Source of the DNA: JAMXLO01 sp036265005
Lineage (GTDB): Bacteria; Pseudomonadota; Alphaproteobacteria; Acetobacterales; Acetobacteraceae
Assembly: GCA_036265005.1 (NCBI GenBank)
Contig: DATAPW010000320.1
Location: forward strand, 4,266-68,265
Direction of reading: 5' to 3'
DNA: 64,000 bases
Made by a program: the position numbers and the translations under genes. The notes under the pieces were generated by a model. It worked only from the letters and a program-made list of their open reading frames with translations, did no database searches and was not told the origin of the DNA. Below are positions 33,608 to 42,520 of this stretch, piece after piece (position 1 is the first letter of the stretch; each line of letters starts with the position of its first letter).

Positions 33608-35188
33608 CTATTTTACCGTCACGTAGCGATACGGGAAGAAGTTGTCGGCGAGCTGCGCCAGATCGACATTGTCCTTGGCAGCCCACACGATCACCTGCTG
33701 GTGCAACGGGATCGTCGCCACATCCTTTTGCAGAATCCGCGCTGCATCATCGATCATCGCGTTGCGCTTCGCCTGGTCGGTCTCCACGCCGATCCTGTCG
33801 ATCAGATCGTCCAGCGCGGGATTGGAATAGCCACCGTAGTTCACCTCACCCCGCCCGCCGTTGCGCGTGCCCAGCAGACTGTACAGCGGGTTGTGCGCGT
33901 CGTAGGTCGCCGGCGTCCACCCGATGAGGTAGAAGTCGGTGTCGAATTTCGGCCCCTGGATCTTGGCGAAGAACTTCGCCTTGGTCTGCGCCTGGAGGTC
34001 GATCTTCACGTTGATCCGCGCCAGCATCGAGGTGATCGCGGTGCAGATCTGCTCGTCCATCACATAGCGATCGTTCGGACAGTCGAACCCGAGACGGAAA
34101 CCGTTGGGATAGCCGGCATCGGCCATGAGTTGCTTCGCCTTCGCCACGTCCGGCTTCGGCCGAACGTCCAGCGCGGCATTGTAGCCATTCACGCCAGGCC
34201 CCCACATCATCCAGGTCGGATGGCCGAGGCCGAGCATCACTTTCTGCACGATGGTCGGTTCGTCGATCGCCAACGCGAATGCCTCCCGCACACGCACGTC
34301 GCGCAGCGGGTTCTTGCCCTTCACGTCGGACGTCGGCAGTTCATCGCGCCACACGTCGAAGTCCAGGTAGATCGTGCGCAGTTCCGGGTTCTGGATCAGC
34401 TTGATTCCCGGCGCGGCGGCGATGCGCTTCATGTCCTGCGGCGGCACGGAGTAGATCATGTCCATCTCGCCGGACAGCAGCGCCGCAACCCGCGTCGATG
34501 CGTTGCCAATCACATCGAATTCGACGCGATCGAGATTGCCCACCGGCTTGTCCCACCAGCCGGCGTTCTTCTCGACCACCGTGGCGTGGTCGGGCTCGCG
34601 CGAGACCAGCTTGAATGGCCCGGTCCCCATCGCGTTGTGCACTGCGTAGTTGTCGTCCTTGCCGCCGATCACCACGGGCTCGGTCGCGTTATGCGCCTCA
34701 CACCACGCCTTTGACATGATGAGGAAGTTGGTCTGCTCCTGCAGGAAAATCGGATCCGGCTTGTTGGTCTCGAAATCCACCGTCAGGTCGTCGATCTTGC
34801 GCGCCTCCTTCACCGGCGACATCGGCGCGCGCATCACCGACGATTTCGCCAGGATGCGTTGCAGCGAGAACACCACATCGTCCGCGGTGAAGGCGGAGCC
34901 GTCCTGCCATTTCACGTTCGGGCGCAGATGGAAGCGCCAGACCGTGGGGCTGGTCTGTTCCCAGCTGACCGCCAGCGCCGGCTCCAGGTTCAGGTTGCGG
35001 TCGCGCCGGACCAACGGCTCGTAGATGTTCGACAGGAAAGATAGCTGCACCGTCTCCTGCCGTGTGTCAGGATCCATCGCACCGACATCGCCGTCATTGG
35101 CCCAGCGGAAATTGGCCGCCGAGGCGGGCTGGGTGGCGATGGCCGATGCCAGGAGCAGCCCGAGCATTGTCAGGCGCGGTGATCGCAT
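33608..35188 (-). CDS. Family-5 solute-binding protein of a peptide-type ABC importer
   Basis: A 526-residue extracellular solute-binding protein of the OppA/DppA/SBP_5 family with a signal peptide of about 25 residues (ends QPASA/A). It has the typical EPLVRRDRNLNLEPALAVSWE and WRFHLRPNVKWQDGSAFTADDVVFSLQR domains and a long C-terminal lobe. Opp/Dpp binding proteins bind peptides, glycosides, opines or nickel. Its transporter is not beside it: a complete permease/ATPase set without a binding protein lies at 9.1-13.2 kb. Pairing across 20 kb is only possible, not shown. It is divergent from the nicotinamidase gene. Confidence 0.9.
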   Translation of the reverse strand: MRSPRLTMLGLLLASAIATQPASAANFRWANDGDVGAMDPDTRQETVQLSFLSNIYEPLVRRDRNLNLEPALAVSWEQTSPTVWRFHLRPNVKWQDGSAFTADDVVFSLQRILAKSSVMRAPMSPVKEARKIDDLTVDFETNKPDPIFLQEQTNFLIMSKAWCEAHNATEPVVIGGKDDNYAVHNAMGTGPFKLVSREPDHATVVEKNAGWWDKPVGNLDRVEFDVIGNASTRVAALLSGEMDMIYSVPPQDMKRIAAAPGIKLIQNPELRTIYLDFDVWRDELPTSDVKGKNPLRDVRVREAFALAIDEPTIVQKVMLGLGHPTWMMWGPGVNGYNAALDVRPKPDVAKAKQLMADAGYPNGFRLGFDCPNDRYVMDEQICTAITSMLARINVKIDLQAQTKAKFFAKIQGPKFDTDFYLIGWTPATYDAHNPLYSLLGTRNGGRGEVNYGGYSNPALDDLIDRIGVETDQAKRNAMIDDAARILQKDVATIPLHQQVIVWAAKDNVDLAQLADNFFPYRYVTVK

Positions 35189-35279
35189 GTCGTGGTTTCC
35201 TCCCGAACGTCACATGAACCTATGAACAGGCCGGCATTTCCTTACTATCGTCACCGACGGCTGACCAGGGAGCGGGCCG

Positions 35280-35936
35280 ATGAGTGGCGATTGGATCGAT
35301 CGAGCGACGGACATCCTGGGACTGGTGGACGTGCAACCGACGTTCATGCCGGGCGGCGAGCTCGCGGTGGCGGGGGGCGAGGCGGTGGTGCCGGTGATCA
35401 ATCGGCTGCTGGGGCGCTTCGACCATGCATTCGCGACCCAGGACTGGCATCCGCCAGGCCACTTATCGTTTGCCAGCGCACACCCCGGGCGCCAACCGTA
35501 TGATACGATCGCCATGCCATACGGCCAGCAGGTGCTGTGGCCGGACCATGCGATCCAGGGCAGCCTGAATGCGGCTCTGCATCGCGACGTCGATTTGACC
35601 AAGGTGGAGGTGATCATTCGCAAAGGCTTCCATCCCGCGATCGACAGCTATTCGACCTTCTTCGAAAACGATCGCCGCACCGCAACGGGGCTGGACGGCT
35701 GGCTCCGTCAGCGCGGGTTCCGACGCGTATTCCTGGCAGGCCTGGCGACCGATTTCTGCGTCGCGTGGTCGGCGGAGGACGCCGTGCGTCTGGGTTACGA
35801 CGTGGTGCTGGTCGAGGACGCGTGCCGAGGCATCGGTGTCCCGATCGGCAACCAGCGCACGACGATGGATGAAGCGCGCGAGCGCCTGGACCGTCTTGGA
35901 GTACGCATCGTCACGAGCCTGGAGCTTGCCCCGTGA
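35280..35936 (+). CDS. pncA: Nicotinamidase (isochorismatase-fold amidase)
   Basis: A 218-residue cysteine hydrolase. The catalytic triad is complete: D17 (GLVDVQPTF), K115 (RKGFHP) and C160 (ATDFCVAWSAEDAV). The metal site appears as D55-W-H57-x3-H61 (TQDWHPPGH). This is the PncA pattern that deamidates nicotinamide to nicotinate in NAD recycling. The stop overlaps the GTG start of the epimerase gene (GTGA), an unusual pairing of NAD salvage with a sugar epimerase. Confidence 0.9.
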   Translation: MSGDWIDRATDILGLVDVQPTFMPGGELAVAGGEAVVPVINRLLGRFDHAFATQDWHPPGHLSFASAHPGRQPYDTIAMPYGQQVLWPDHAIQGSLNAALHRDVDLTKVEVIIRKGFHPAIDSYSTFFENDRRTATGLDGWLRQRGFRRVFLAGLATDFCVAWSAEDAVRLGYDVVLVEDACRGIGVPIGNQRTTMDEARERLDRLGVRIVTSLELAP

Positions 35937-36862
35937 CCACCTGGCTGGTGACCGGCGGCGCCGGTTTTATCGGCTCGCACCTCTGCGAGGCTCTGCTTGC
36001 ACGCGGCGATGCGGTGCGGATGCTGGATGACCTCTCTACCGGGCGACGCGATAACCTGCCGCCCGCCGCGGAACTCATCGTCGGCGATGTGGCCGACCCG
36101 GCCGTGGTGCGGAGTGCCGTCGCAGGCATCGCGGGATGCTTCCACCTGGCGGCGATCGCGTCGGTGGAACGCGGGATGACGGACTGGCTCGGCACGCATC
36201 GCGCCAACCTGACTGGCGCCATCACCCTGTTCGATGCGATCCGCCACCTGCCGGAGAAGGTCCCCGTGGTCTACGCCTCCTCGGCCGCGGTGTACGGTGA
36301 TGCCGCCAGCATCCCGATCGCCGAGGCAACCGAGCGTCGGCCGCTGTCAGCCTATGGCGCGGACAAGTACGGCTGCGAACTGCACGCACGCGTTGCCGGC
36401 CACGTGCACGGGATCCCCACAGTCGGGCTGCGGTTCTTCAATGTCTACGGGCCGCGGCAGGACCCGAAATCGCCATATTCCGGGGTAATCTCGATCTTCT
36501 GCGAACGAATCGGGCGCGGTGCGCCGATCGACATCTACGGCGACGGTGGCCAGACGCGGGATTTCGTCTATGTCGGCGACGTTGTCGCCGCTTTGCTTGC
36601 GGCCATGAAGCTGAAGGCGATGGATGCGCCGGTGTTCAACGTCTGCACCGGCGTGCCGATCTCGGTGCTGGACGTAGCACGCACGATCGCAGACCTCGCG
36701 GGCAGCAAGCTCGATGTGCAGCACAAACCGCCCCGGGCCGGCGAAATACGCCATTCCACCGGCTCGCCATCCCTCTCGCGTGCGGCGCTTTGCCTGCCGG
36801 AGCCGGTTACGCTGCGCACCGGCCTCGGCAAGGTGCTGGACTGGCTGGGCAGCACCCGCTAA
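35933..36862 (+). CDS. NAD-dependent sugar-nucleotide epimerase
   Basis: A 309-residue extended SDR with the NAD motif VTGGAGFIGSHL at the start, ASSAAVYGD, YGADKYGCE (Tyr-x3-Lys), RFFNVYGPRQDP, and a C-terminal IRHSTGSPSLSRA substrate loop. This is the UDP-glucose/UDP-GlcNAc 4-epimerase group. The start is GTG, overlapping the nicotinamidase stop by four bases. It is the first of four polysaccharide-type genes on this strand, so a precursor role for the glycan made here is likely; the exact sugar is unknown. Confidence 0.85.
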   Translation: MTTWLVTGGAGFIGSHLCEALLARGDAVRMLDDLSTGRRDNLPPAAELIVGDVADPAVVRSAVAGIAGCFHLAAIASVERGMTDWLGTHRANLTGAITLFDAIRHLPEKVPVVYASSAAVYGDAASIPIAEATERRPLSAYGADKYGCELHARVAGHVHGIPTVGLRFFNVYGPRQDPKSPYSGVISIFCERIGRGAPIDIYGDGGQTRDFVYVGDVVAALLAAMKLKAMDAPVFNVCTGVPISVLDVARTIADLAGSKLDVQHKPPRAGEIRHSTGSPSLSRAALCLPEPVTLRTGLGKVLDWLGSTR

Positions 36863-36894
36863 CCCACGCGCAGTGACCGGGGAGAGCCAATCGA

Positions 36895-37635
36895 GTGCCG
36901 CTGAAGGCCGCCGCTGTCGCCCTGCTGGTACCGCCTACATCCCTGGTCGTGGTCGCCTTGATCGGGCTGCTGATCGAGTGGCGATTTCGCCGAATTGGCC
37001 GCTTCCTGACCTGGTTCGCGCTGCTGGCTCTCCTGGTCCTGGCCATGCCTGCGGTGGGCGGCTCGCTGCTTGCCGCGCTGGAGCGGAACCTGCCGCTGAC
37101 CCCGTCGCCGACCGCGCCGCCACAGGCCATCGTAGTACTCGGCGGCGACGCCCTGCGCAGCGGCACGCAAACGCTCATTGTGCACATGGGCCCCCTGTCG
37201 CTCGACCGGGTGCGCGCCGGCGCGTTGCTGTATCGCGCCACGAGATTGCCCATTCTGGTTACCGGCGGCGCACTGCACGAAGCCGAACCACCGATCGCCA
37301 CCGTCATGGCCGACAGCCTTGTCCACGACTTCCAGGTGCCGGTGAAGTGGACCGAGACAGCGTCGCGCGACACCTGGGAGAATGCCCATCTGAGCGCGGC
37401 GATCCTGCGCGAGCAGGGCATCACCTCGGTCTACGTCGTGACCCAGGCCTGGCATATGCGCCGGGCCATCATGGCATTCACGGATGCGGGGATCACGGTC
37501 ACCGCCGCTCCACCCCGGCTCGATCGGGTTCCCACGCTGATCGCCGTCGATTTCCTGCCTGAGATTTCCGGTTGGCGATCCAGCTTCTACGCCCTGCATG
37601 AGTGGATCGGCTGTGCCTATTACGCGCTCCGCTGA
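36895..37635 (+). CDS. YdcF/ElyC (DUF218) membrane protein
   Basis: A 246-residue DUF218 protein with two N-terminal membrane helices (about 5-26 and 37-60). The cytoplasmic or periplasmic domain carries IVVLGGDALRSG, the acidic-loop PILVTGGALHEAEPP, TASRDTWENAHLSA, and TQAWHMRRA. The fold is linked to ElyC/SanA-type envelope proteins involved in lipid-carrier and cell-wall metabolism. The start is GTG with GGGGAGAG upstream. The downstream gene begins inside it, 38 bases before its end. The context suggests it serves the adjacent glycan pathway. Confidence 0.75.
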   Translation: MPLKAAAVALLVPPTSLVVVALIGLLIEWRFRRIGRFLTWFALLALLVLAMPAVGGSLLAALERNLPLTPSPTAPPQAIVVLGGDALRSGTQTLIVHMGPLSLDRVRAGALLYRATRLPILVTGGALHEAEPPIATVMADSLVHDFQVPVKWTETASRDTWENAHLSAAILREQGITSVYVVTQAWHMRRAIMAFTDAGITVTAAPPRLDRVPTLIAVDFLPEISGWRSSFYALHEWIGCAYYALR

Positions 37636-38689
37636 GGTGTCATGTTACACCGGGCTCATCGATCTGCCCGAGGATGCCGCGGCACTGTTTGCCGATGCGC
37701 GGGATGACCTGTTTGCCAGCCGCGCCTGGCTCAGGGTGGTGCTCGCGACCGGGATGGCGAATGCGGCTGACGCCAGGTTCGTGCTCTGCCGTTCAGCCGC
37801 GGGCGAACCAGCCGCACTTTTCCCGATGCAATCGGTCGAGGGCGGAAGGTCCTTCGGCAGCCTCACCACACTTTATACCTGCCGCTATCATCCGCTCGTG
37901 TCAGCCTGCCTCGATGACAGCCAGGTGGCGAACGCCTTCTTGGATTTCGCGCGGTTTTGCCGCGACTGGCCGATGACGCGTCTCGATGCGTTGTCGGCGG
38001 ATTGGCCGCATCTCGATGCGTGCATCGATGCGGCACGCAGAGGCGGCCTGCTCGTTCGACGGTTCGATCATTTCGGCAACTGGCACGAGCCGGTGCGCGG
38101 GCTGTCGTGGCAGGACTATCTGGCCGCTCGCCCGGGCCAGCTACGCGAGACGATCCGACGCAAATTGCGGCGCAGCGAACGCGACTCCGATTGCCGCTTC
38201 GATCTGATCACCACAGGAGATCGACTGGAGCCCGGGATCGCCGACTTCGAGGCGGTGTACCGTCGCAGCTGGAAGGAGCCGGAGCCGTTCCCGGACTTCA
38301 ACGCTGCGCTGATGCGCGAGGCCGCGTCGCTCGGCCTGCTGCGACTGGGCATCCTGCACATCGGCGATGCCGCCGTCGCAGCGCAGCTCTGGGTCGTGGA
38401 GCGCGACCGTGCCACCGTGTTGAAACTGGCACACGACGAGGCACTCAAGGCTGTATCGCCTGGAACCGTGCTGACCGCGTTGATCCTGCGGCGACTCCTC
38501 GATGAGGAACACGTGGCCGAGATCGACTTCGGCCGAGGCGACGATCCTTATAAGGCCGGTTGGGCCGGCGTACGCCGGCAGCGCATCGGGTTGGTGTTGG
38601 CCAACCCGCGGCATCCTCGTGGCATTGCGTTTCTTGGCCGTCACGCTATGGGGCGGGCCCGCGCGATGCTGCGCCGGGCGGATGTCTGA
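37598..38689 (+). CDS. BioF2/FemAB-like GNAT acyltransferase
   Basis: A 363-residue protein of the BioF2-like (DUF482/GNAT) family often found beside exopolysaccharide genes. The key block is LRLGILHIGDAAVAAQLWVVERDRATVLKLAHDEALKAVSPGTVL followed by DFGRGDDPYKAGWAG, the C-terminal acyl-CoA-binding core. An N-terminal subdomain of about 130 residues has no clear motif. The start at 37598 overlaps YdcF; a GTG at 37637 just after the YdcF stop is a real alternative and would drop 13 residues. Predicted to acylate a sugar or peptide. Confidence 0.75.
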   Translation: MSGSAVPITRSAEVSCYTGLIDLPEDAAALFADARDDLFASRAWLRVVLATGMANAADARFVLCRSAAGEPAALFPMQSVEGGRSFGSLTTLYTCRYHPLVSACLDDSQVANAFLDFARFCRDWPMTRLDALSADWPHLDACIDAARRGGLLVRRFDHFGNWHEPVRGLSWQDYLAARPGQLRETIRRKLRRSERDSDCRFDLITTGDRLEPGIADFEAVYRRSWKEPEPFPDFNAALMREAASLGLLRLGILHIGDAAVAAQLWVVERDRATVLKLAHDEALKAVSPGTVLTALILRRLLDEEHVAEIDFGRGDDPYKAGWAGVRRQRIGLVLANPRHPRGIAFLGRHAMGRARAMLRRADV

Positions 38690-38697
38690 CCTCCGAC

Positions 38698-39825
38698 ATG
38701 CGCATTCTGTATAGCCATCGCATCCAGTCCCGCGACGGGCAGAGCGTACACGTTGAGGAACTGATCAGCGCGCTGCGGGCATTCGGCCACGAGGTCCTCG
38801 TGGTCGGGCCCGGCTTCTACGACAAGGCAGCGTTCGGCGGCGAAAGCGGGCTGGTGGCGCTGCTCCGCTCGCGCCTGCCGCGTGCATTGGGGGAACTGGC
38901 CGAGCTTGGCTACAACCTGCTGGCCTATTGGCGGTTGCGGCTGGCATGCCGGCGGTTTCAGCCGCAACTGATCTACGAGCGCTATAATCTGTATTACCTG
39001 GCCGGCACGCTGTTGTCGCGGCGCACCGGGGTAAGGCTATTTCTCGAGGTGAACGCACCGCTGGCGGACGAACGGGCGCGTCATGGCGGACTGGGGTTGC
39101 CTGGCCTGGCCCGTTGGCTCGAGCGTTACGTTTGGCAGTCTGCCGATCGCGTGCTGGCGGTGACCGGTGCACTGAAGGACATCATCGTCATGGCCGGGGT
39201 GCCGCCGACACGCATCGAGGTGGTGCCGAATGGCATCGATCCCGGGCGGTTTGCCAACCTGCCCGAGCGGGAGCGGCACGACGACGCGGTGGTGCTGGGT
39301 TTTGTCGGCTTCGTGCGCGACTGGCACGGTTTGGATGGGGTGATCGCGGCGATGGCGGCCGATGCGTCAGGGCCGCGGATCAGGCTGGATGTGGTCGGCG
39401 ATGGCCCTGCCCTGCCGGCGCTGCGTCAGCAGGCAGAGGCTCTCGGCATCGCCGAGCGGGTGCGGTTCGCGGGACTGGTCGAGCACGAGTGGATCCCGGC
39501 AGTGGTCGCGAGCTTCGACATCGCGCTGCAGCCGCGCGTCGTGGCCTATGCATCGCCATTGAAGCTGTTCGAGTACATGGCCGCCGGCAAAGCGATCGTC
39601 GCGCCTGACCAGCCGAATATTCGCGAGGTACTGCAGGATGGCGCGACAGCGGTGCTGTTCGATCCGGCGCGGGACGGATCGATGTGGGAGGCGATCGGCC
39701 GCCTCGCTGCCGATCCGGCGATGCGTGCGCGGCTCGGCGAGGCCGCGCGGCGGGAGATCGAGCGCCGCGACTATACGTGGCGCGGCAACGCCGAACGGCT
39801 CATTCGCTGGGCAGCAATTCCTTGA
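38698..39825 (+). CDS. GT4-type glycosyltransferase
   Basis: A 375-residue GT-B glycosyltransferase with ATG 38698; the open frame before it overlaps the GNAT gene. The N-terminal half has RIQSRDGQSVHVEELI and RRFQPQLIYERYNLYYLAG. The nucleotide-sugar half has VVPNGIDPGRF, GFVGFVRDWHGLDG, DVVGDGPALPAL and SPLKLFEYMAAGKAIVAPD, where the E-x7-E pair is degenerate. It is very like glycosyltransferases that accompany exosortase loci. It follows the GNAT gene after eight bases and ends the plus-strand set. A sulfotransferase remnant overlaps its 3' end on the other strand. Confidence 0.85.
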   Translation: MRILYSHRIQSRDGQSVHVEELISALRAFGHEVLVVGPGFYDKAAFGGESGLVALLRSRLPRALGELAELGYNLLAYWRLRLACRRFQPQLIYERYNLYYLAGTLLSRRTGVRLFLEVNAPLADERARHGGLGLPGLARWLERYVWQSADRVLAVTGALKDIIVMAGVPPTRIEVVPNGIDPGRFANLPERERHDDAVVLGFVGFVRDWHGLDGVIAAMAADASGPRIRLDVVGDGPALPALRQQAEALGIAERVRFAGLVEHEWIPAVVASFDIALQPRVVAYASPLKLFEYMAAGKAIVAPDQPNIREVLQDGATAVLFDPARDGSMWEAIGRLAADPAMRARLGEAARREIERRDYTWRGNAERLIRWAAIP

Positions 39826-39993
39826 GTTGCCGAGCCACGGCTCGCAGGGGCGCCAGCGATCGAGCCCTGATTTGTGAATCGGCTGGCGTACCTGCCACAT
39901 GTTCGCGGTCTTGACCACCCGGTCACTCAGTTCGGGACACAGGCAGGCATCATCCCACTCGAGGCCGTAGAACGCGATCAGACGGCCGCTTGC
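39800..39993 (-). pseudogene. 3' remnant of a TPR/sulfotransferase-type gene
   Basis: On the minus strand this reads SGRLIAFYGLEWDDACL and VVKTANMWQVRQPIHKSGLDRW. These match the C-terminal core of bacterial TPR-linked sulfotransferases, where the GLEWDDAC..F and T.S.WQVRQP..S...RW motifs bind PAPS. A frameshift follows at about 39845: the original frame gives EPWLGNSR, while the next frame gives RQLKELLPSE and TGA, the natural-looking end. The upstream part is lost at a family A repeat (40075). A possible TPR scrap (QLEPDNAGLIPNLI) lies beyond it near 40235-40190. It is clearly dead. Confidence 0.65.
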
Positions 39994-40074
39994 GGCAGGT
40001 ATCGGCAGTTCAGGCACGCCAAGCCGAGGACATGTGATACCCACGCTCGTTGATACCGACTCATCGATCCCACT

Positions 40075-40163
40075 GTCATGGCCGGGCGTGGGCCGGCCAT
40101 CCACGTCGTCCTCGTCTGCGTGAGCCAAAAGACGTGGGTGGCCGGGCCACGCCCGGCCATGAC
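40075..40163. repeat. Family A palindromic repeat, copy 2
   Basis: Arms 40075-40107 and 40131-40163 are reverse complements at 31 of 33 positions, 23 bases apart. The core GTCATGGCCGGGC is shared with the copy at 12079-12158, while inner bases differ (GTGGGCCGG here). The position is the breakpoint of the sulfotransferase remnant. The 39826-40265 gap between the GT4 and the minus-strand GNAT gene otherwise contains only that remnant. Confidence 0.9.
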
Positions 40164-40265
40164 AGTCGGCGAGACGTATGGGTCATCATCAATGAGGTTT
40201 GGTATGAGTCCGGCATTGTCGGGTTCGAGTTGCACTCTGCGGGAACGGTACTGCAACGGCTGCTA

Positions 40266-41417
40266 TCACGCACTGGTCGGCGGGCCGATCGTTGCAGCCT
40301 CAGGCTCTGTCGCGTCGGTGCCATGACCATCAGGTCCGAGCCACCCGCGGAACCGATCAATGCAGCGCTGCGCCAGCCAACCTGCGCCGATTTCCGCCCA
40401 GTACAGCCGGTTCTCCGCATTCGCCATGCTGCGCTTGTAGCGATCCGCCCCGGCCAGAAAGTCGTACCGTATCGCCTGTTTGGCGACTGCCCACTGGATT
40501 GCCTGGTGATGGCAGGTCAGGCCCGGCTTTTGATGCCGTCCTGCAGCGGCGTAGTCGAAGCCGCTCTGATAAGCCAGCATCTGTCCACGAAAATGATAGT
40601 TGTAGAGGATACCGACAAGTTCACCGCCCGCAGTGATCCGCAGCAACTCGGTCTCGCCACGCGGGAAGCCACGCTCGATCAGCGCATGGTGGAAGCGACC
40701 GAACCGCGGATTGGCAAATGCCCCAGGACGCCCTCGCCGGGTCCAGGTCGCTTGATGCAGCATCGCAAGCTCATCGAGGAAGCTCTGCGCCTGCGCAACA
40801 GAAGCCGCTCGCTGCATCGCAACGTCGCCGGTCGAGGCGTAGGCGCGATCAGAACGACGAAGCTGATAGCGTGCGTTGGCGCTCAACCCGGCAAGAAACC
40901 CGCCTTCCATTCCGTGGATCCGATCGAGATCCACGTATGGCGCTGAATGGGTCCGACTGATCCTGAGGCCCCCGCCCGACTCTGCCGCCGCGGCGAGCGT
41001 CGACTGATCGATGCCACTCAACACCAGCCGACGAGGCCGCCACGGGCGAGTTCCATCGACCCGCGCTACACGCGCTGCATGCAGGCAGTCGCCCAGCAGG
41101 CCGGCCGGCGCCTGTCGCGCTGTCAGGATGCCGTTGTATTCTATGTATACCGTATCGAGCGTGGAGACCCCGCCTTCCCCCAGCCAGAGTACCCGGCGGC
41201 CGGTGCGGCTGCGACGACGGTTGAACAGCGCCATGGCCACCAGTCGGCCGTCCAGCACGGCCTCCAGCAGGACTGGGTCAGAGAATCGTTCCTCCGCCAG
41301 ACAACCCATCCATGTCCAGCTCTGGAAGAACGAGCAGTCCGATCGGGCCTCCAGTTCTCGCCAGCGGTCCCCGAGGGCGATCCAGTCGGTGACGCGGGAC
41401 AGGGTGATCGAGGTCAT
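40266..41417 (-). CDS. BioF2/FemAB-like GNAT acyltransferase
   Basis: A 383-residue GNAT protein of the BioF2-like type. The body shows SFFQSWTWMGCLAEERF at the start, RYQLRRSDRAYASTGDV, LHQATWTRRGRPGAFANPRF, and the acyl-CoA fold GGELVGILYNYHFRGQMLAYQSGFD then YDFLAGADRYKRSMAN. It is the second such protein in this region, and too diverged from the one at 37.6 kb to be a recent copy. Its stop is 441 bases from the convergent GT4. Its start overlaps the stop of the following glycosyltransferase (ATGA). Expected to acylate an exopolysaccharide sugar. Confidence 0.75.
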   Translation of the reverse strand: MTSITLSRVTDWIALGDRWRELEARSDCSFFQSWTWMGCLAEERFSDPVLLEAVLDGRLVAMALFNRRRSRTGRRVLWLGEGGVSTLDTVYIEYNGILTARQAPAGLLGDCLHAARVARVDGTRPWRPRRLVLSGIDQSTLAAAAESGGGLRISRTHSAPYVDLDRIHGMEGGFLAGLSANARYQLRRSDRAYASTGDVAMQRAASVAQAQSFLDELAMLHQATWTRRGRPGAFANPRFGRFHHALIERGFPRGETELLRITAGGELVGILYNYHFRGQMLAYQSGFDYAAAGRHQKPGLTCHHQAIQWAVAKQAIRYDFLAGADRYKRSMANAENRLYWAEIGAGWLAQRCIDRFRGWLGPDGHGTDATEPEAATIGPPTSA

Positions 41418-42517
41418 GCGACTGCCCGGGTCGTGGCCCCATCGAACAACGCCTGGTACGCAGCGATCATCGTCGCCTGGTCAAATTCCGCGACCGCCTT
41501 CGCACGATTGGCGGATCCGAGCTCGATGCACAGCTCGTGGTCAGTGGCCAACGCCGCGATATCCCGCGCCAAAACTGCCTCATCATGACCGGTCACGAAG
41601 CGTCGGTTCACGCCTGCCACCATCACCGCCACATCGCCGACGTCGGTTGCGACAATCGGCAGTCCCGCAGCCATCGCCTCGATCACCGACAGCGGCATCT
41701 GCTCGGTATCAGAGGACAGCGCGAAGATGTCGAAGTCGCGATAGAGCGCGGCAGGATCGTCGATATGCCCGCTGAACCGAACCCGCGCGCCAATCCCCAA
41801 CTCGGCGGCAAGCTGTTCGAGAGCCGGACGCTCCGGGCCATCGCCAACGATCACCAGCCGCGCCGGCATGGCATCCGCCACGCGGCGAAAGGCGTGCAGC
41901 AGCCGCGGGAGGTTCTTCTCCCGCCGTAGCGCCGCGACGGTTCCGATGACCGGACCATTGTCGGACGACCGCTGCCTCTCGCGCTCGGCGAAGCGGGCGA
42001 GGTCGATGCCGTTCGGCACGTAACGCACGCGCTGCGGATCGAGGCGCCAAATCTCGGTGGCGATCCGCCACAGGGTGCGCGACGGCAACACCACCGTACT
42101 GCGCGCCAGCACCAGCCGTCGTGTCAGCACGCGACGACGGATCTGGTTCGCACGTTCCTCTGGCCCGAAACCGTCCTCGACATGGATATGCCGAGCAAGC
42201 CGGGGAACATTGGCCATCGCCCACTCGATCGAACCCCAGTTGTAGGTGACCAGCACATCTGGGGCGAGTCCTCGCAACCGGCGGCGAAAACGCAGGACAT
42301 TGCCGATTGTCGCTCCCTTCGGCACCCGGATATGCTCCAGCCGGATATCGAGCCCCGGCGTCAGACGCTTCGCGCATGCGTAGTCGTCATCCATCGCCAC
42401 GACGATGTGCCGATAGCGACGACCGAAGCTGTTGGCCAAGGCGGCGAAACGCATTTGTGCCCCGCCGACGGCAAACGTCGCGAACACGTGCAACAGCAGC
42501 GGCGCCACATTCCCCAT
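41414..42517 (-). CDS. GT4-type glycosyltransferase
   Basis: A 367-residue GT-B glycosyltransferase. It has the acceptor loop FAVGGAQMRFAALAN, the VTYNWGSIEWAMAN strand, VRYVPNGIDLARF, GTVAALRREKNLPRLLHAF, VIVGDGPERPALEQLAAELG, and SSDTEQMPLSVIEAMAAGLPIVATDVGD holding the catalytic E-x7-E. A strong family 4 match. It lies between the chimeric oxidoreductase gene and a GNAT gene on the same strand, in a three-gene operon. Confidence 0.9.
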   Translation of the reverse strand: MGNVAPLLLHVFATFAVGGAQMRFAALANSFGRRYRHIVVAMDDDYACAKRLTPGLDIRLEHIRVPKGATIGNVLRFRRRLRGLAPDVLVTYNWGSIEWAMANVPRLARHIHVEDGFGPEERANQIRRRVLTRRLVLARSTVVLPSRTLWRIATEIWRLDPQRVRYVPNGIDLARFAERERQRSSDNGPVIGTVAALRREKNLPRLLHAFRRVADAMPARLVIVGDGPERPALEQLAAELGIGARVRFSGHIDDPAALYRDFDIFALSSDTEQMPLSVIEAMAAGLPIVATDVGDVAVMVAGVNRRFVTGHDEAVLARDIAALATDHELCIELGSANRAKAVAEFDQATMIAAYQALFDGATTRAVA

Positions 42518-42520
42518 TGG

